Shown in pieces: positions 39,777 through 40,756 of a stretch of 40,756 nt of DNA (positions within the stretch are counted from its first letter, which is position 1; every line of letters begins with the position of its first letter). Source of the DNA: an uncultured Collinsella sp. GTDB lineage: Bacteria; Actinomycetota; Coriobacteriia; Coriobacteriales; Coriobacteriaceae. The position numbers and the translations under genes are program-made. The notes beneath the pieces were generated by a model. That model was not told the DNA's origin and did not search any database. It worked only from the letters and a program-made list of their open reading frames with translations. The stretch spans positions 1 through 40,756 of the forward strand of contig UROZ01000006.1 of assembly GCA_900549655.1 (NCBI GenBank). The letters are read 5' to 3'.

Positions 39777-40756
39777 TTACTCCTCCTCGGGGTACACGAC
39801 TCCCCAGTCGGCGCGGAGCTTGGTCATCAGCTCCATAACATCAGAAGCATAGCCCAGAAGCTCGCGCTTCGAATCATCGCCGGCAACCGCCTTCTCCAGG
39901 TCGGCCATCTCGTAGCACAGAGCGTATGCCTCGGTGCCAGCGTGGACCTCCTCACGGTGACCGTCCGCAGTCCACACGATGGTCGCATGGTCGGCACGCG
40001 GATACTCGTTGACCTCGATATAGCACTTATCGAAGCTGATGACCGAGCGCTTGGGCTGCTTGGAGTGGAGCGTAAGGCTCACAACGCCCAGCTGCTGCTC
40101 AGCATTACGGCAGACAATGCCACCCGCGACGTCAACGCCAGTCTCGCAGGTATTGCCCAGAGACACGACCTCGGCTGGCTGGCTGGCCATAAACAGGCGC
40201 ATGACGGAGAGCGCATACACGCCAATGTCGAGCATGGCGCCGCCGGCAAGACTACGGTTGTAGAAGCGGTTGGTCAGGTCGCCGTACTCCTTATAGCTGC
40301 CAAAGTTGAGCTGGGCGAGGTTCATACGGCCAAAGTCGCCCGCATCCATGCGACGGCGCAGCTCCTGATACAGCGGCATGTGGAGCACCGTGGTAGCATC
40401 CATAAGGACCACGTTGTGCTCGTCGGCGATGGCACGGGCCTCGTCGAGCTCGGCGGAGTTGAGGGTGATGGCCTTCTCGCAGAGCACGTGCTTGCCAGCG
40501 GCCAGCGCGGCACGCAGATAGGTGATATGCGTGTTGTGCGGCGTGGTGATATAGACGGCGTCGATATCCGGATCGGCATAGAGGTCCTCAACCGTTTCAT
40601 AGACCTTCTCGATGCCATACTGCTCAGCAAAAGCCTGGGCCTTGGATAGCGTACGGTTTGCGACGCCCGCAAGCTTGCGGCCGGCAAGAGCTAGAGACTG
40701 GGCCATCTGGTTGGCAATAACGCCGCAACCGATCACAGCCCAACGGAGCTCGGGAG
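39777..40756 (-). CDS. Gfo/Idh/MocA-family oxidoreductase (5' end outside window)
   Basis: At least 326 residues of an NAD(P)-dependent sugar/inositol dehydrogenase-type enzyme. The frame stays open through the window edge and reads PELRWAVIGCGVIA, the usual Rossmann start, so the true start codon is only a few codons outside; the GTG at 40736 lies inside the nucleotide-binding motif and is not the start. The EKP-like motif reads CEKAITLN, with Ala in place of the usual Pro. The C-terminus is the alpha/beta substrate domain. It forms an operon with the DeoR regulator. Confidence 0.88.
   Translation of the reverse strand, partial: PELRWAVIGCGVIANQMAQSLALAGRKLAGVANRTLSKAQAFAEQYGIEKVYETVEDLYADPDIDAVYITTPHNTHITYLRAALAAGKHVLCEKAITLNSAELDEARAIADEHNVVLMDATTVLHMPLYQELRRRMDAGDFGRMNLAQLNFGSYKEYGDLTNRFYNRSLAGGAMLDIGVYALSVMRLFMASQPAEVVSLGNTCETGVDVAGGIVCRNAEQQLGVVSLTLHSKQPKRSVISFDKCYIEVNEYPRADHATIVWTADGHREEVHAGTEAYALCYEMADLEKAVAGDDSKRELLGYASDVMELMTKLRADWGVVYPEEE

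Overview
The window looks like the chromosome of a gut member of the Coriobacteriia, most likely a Collinsella-type organism. This is inferred from the GC-rich, actinobacterial-style coding, AGGAG-type ribosome binding sites, the anaerobic gene content and the abundance of DUF4143-type ATPases. No rRNA or tRNA gene is visible to confirm it.

The dominant theme is an anaerobic purine/urate breakdown locus in two arms, both read on the minus strand. The left arm (70-6288) runs ygeX (2,3-diaminopropionate ammonia-lyase), ygeY (M20 hydrolase), ygeW (knotted carbamoyltransferase), mocA (molybdenum cofactor cytidylyltransferase) and hyuA (hydantoinase). The right arm (24308-35181) runs ridA, an NCS2 purine permease, ssnA (aminohydrolase), ygfK (flavin/Fe-S oxidoreductase), a polyferredoxin and xdhD (molybdenum hydroxylase). 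Each arm has a divergent plus-strand YheO-type PAS/HTH regulator beside its first gene (6566-7219 and 34035-34691). Clusters of this composition have been tied to anaerobic urate and purine catabolism in gut bacteria. A plausible flow is: uptake by the permease, oxidation or reduction of the purine ring by XdhD/YgfK with MocA-made cofactor and ferredoxin electrons, ring opening by HyuA, SsnA, YgeY and YgeW, then breakdown of 2,3-diaminopropionate by YgeX with RidA removing 2-aminoacrylate.

Between the arms lie about 17 kb of accessory DNA (7343-24240). It holds a Pro/Ala-rich membrane protein, a DEDDh exonuclease, three ATPases with C-terminal PD-(D/E)XK-like folds, and a type I restriction-modification locus. 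Each ATPase gene has its own conspicuous iterated or palindromic DNA just upstream: four units at 33-bp spacing, five units at exactly 23-bp spacing, and a perfect 25-bp inverted repeat.

The restriction-modification locus (11013-19675) has a tyrosine recombinase, a silent inverted hsdS half-gene, two different hsdM genes, an hsdS and an hsdR. The silent cassette and the active second target-recognition half of hsdS are both 549 bp and are bounded by the same two short repeats in inverted orientation. This points to DNA inversion or cassette exchange that switches methylation specificity.

The right end (35482-40756) is more ordinary: a U32 peptidase-family RNA-modification protein and an RluA-type pseudouridine synthase on the plus strand, facing a DeoR regulator and a Gfo/Idh/MocA oxidoreductase (cut by the window edge) on the minus strand. 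Between these convergent pairs lies an array of three 57-nt palindromic units at 80-81 bp spacing.
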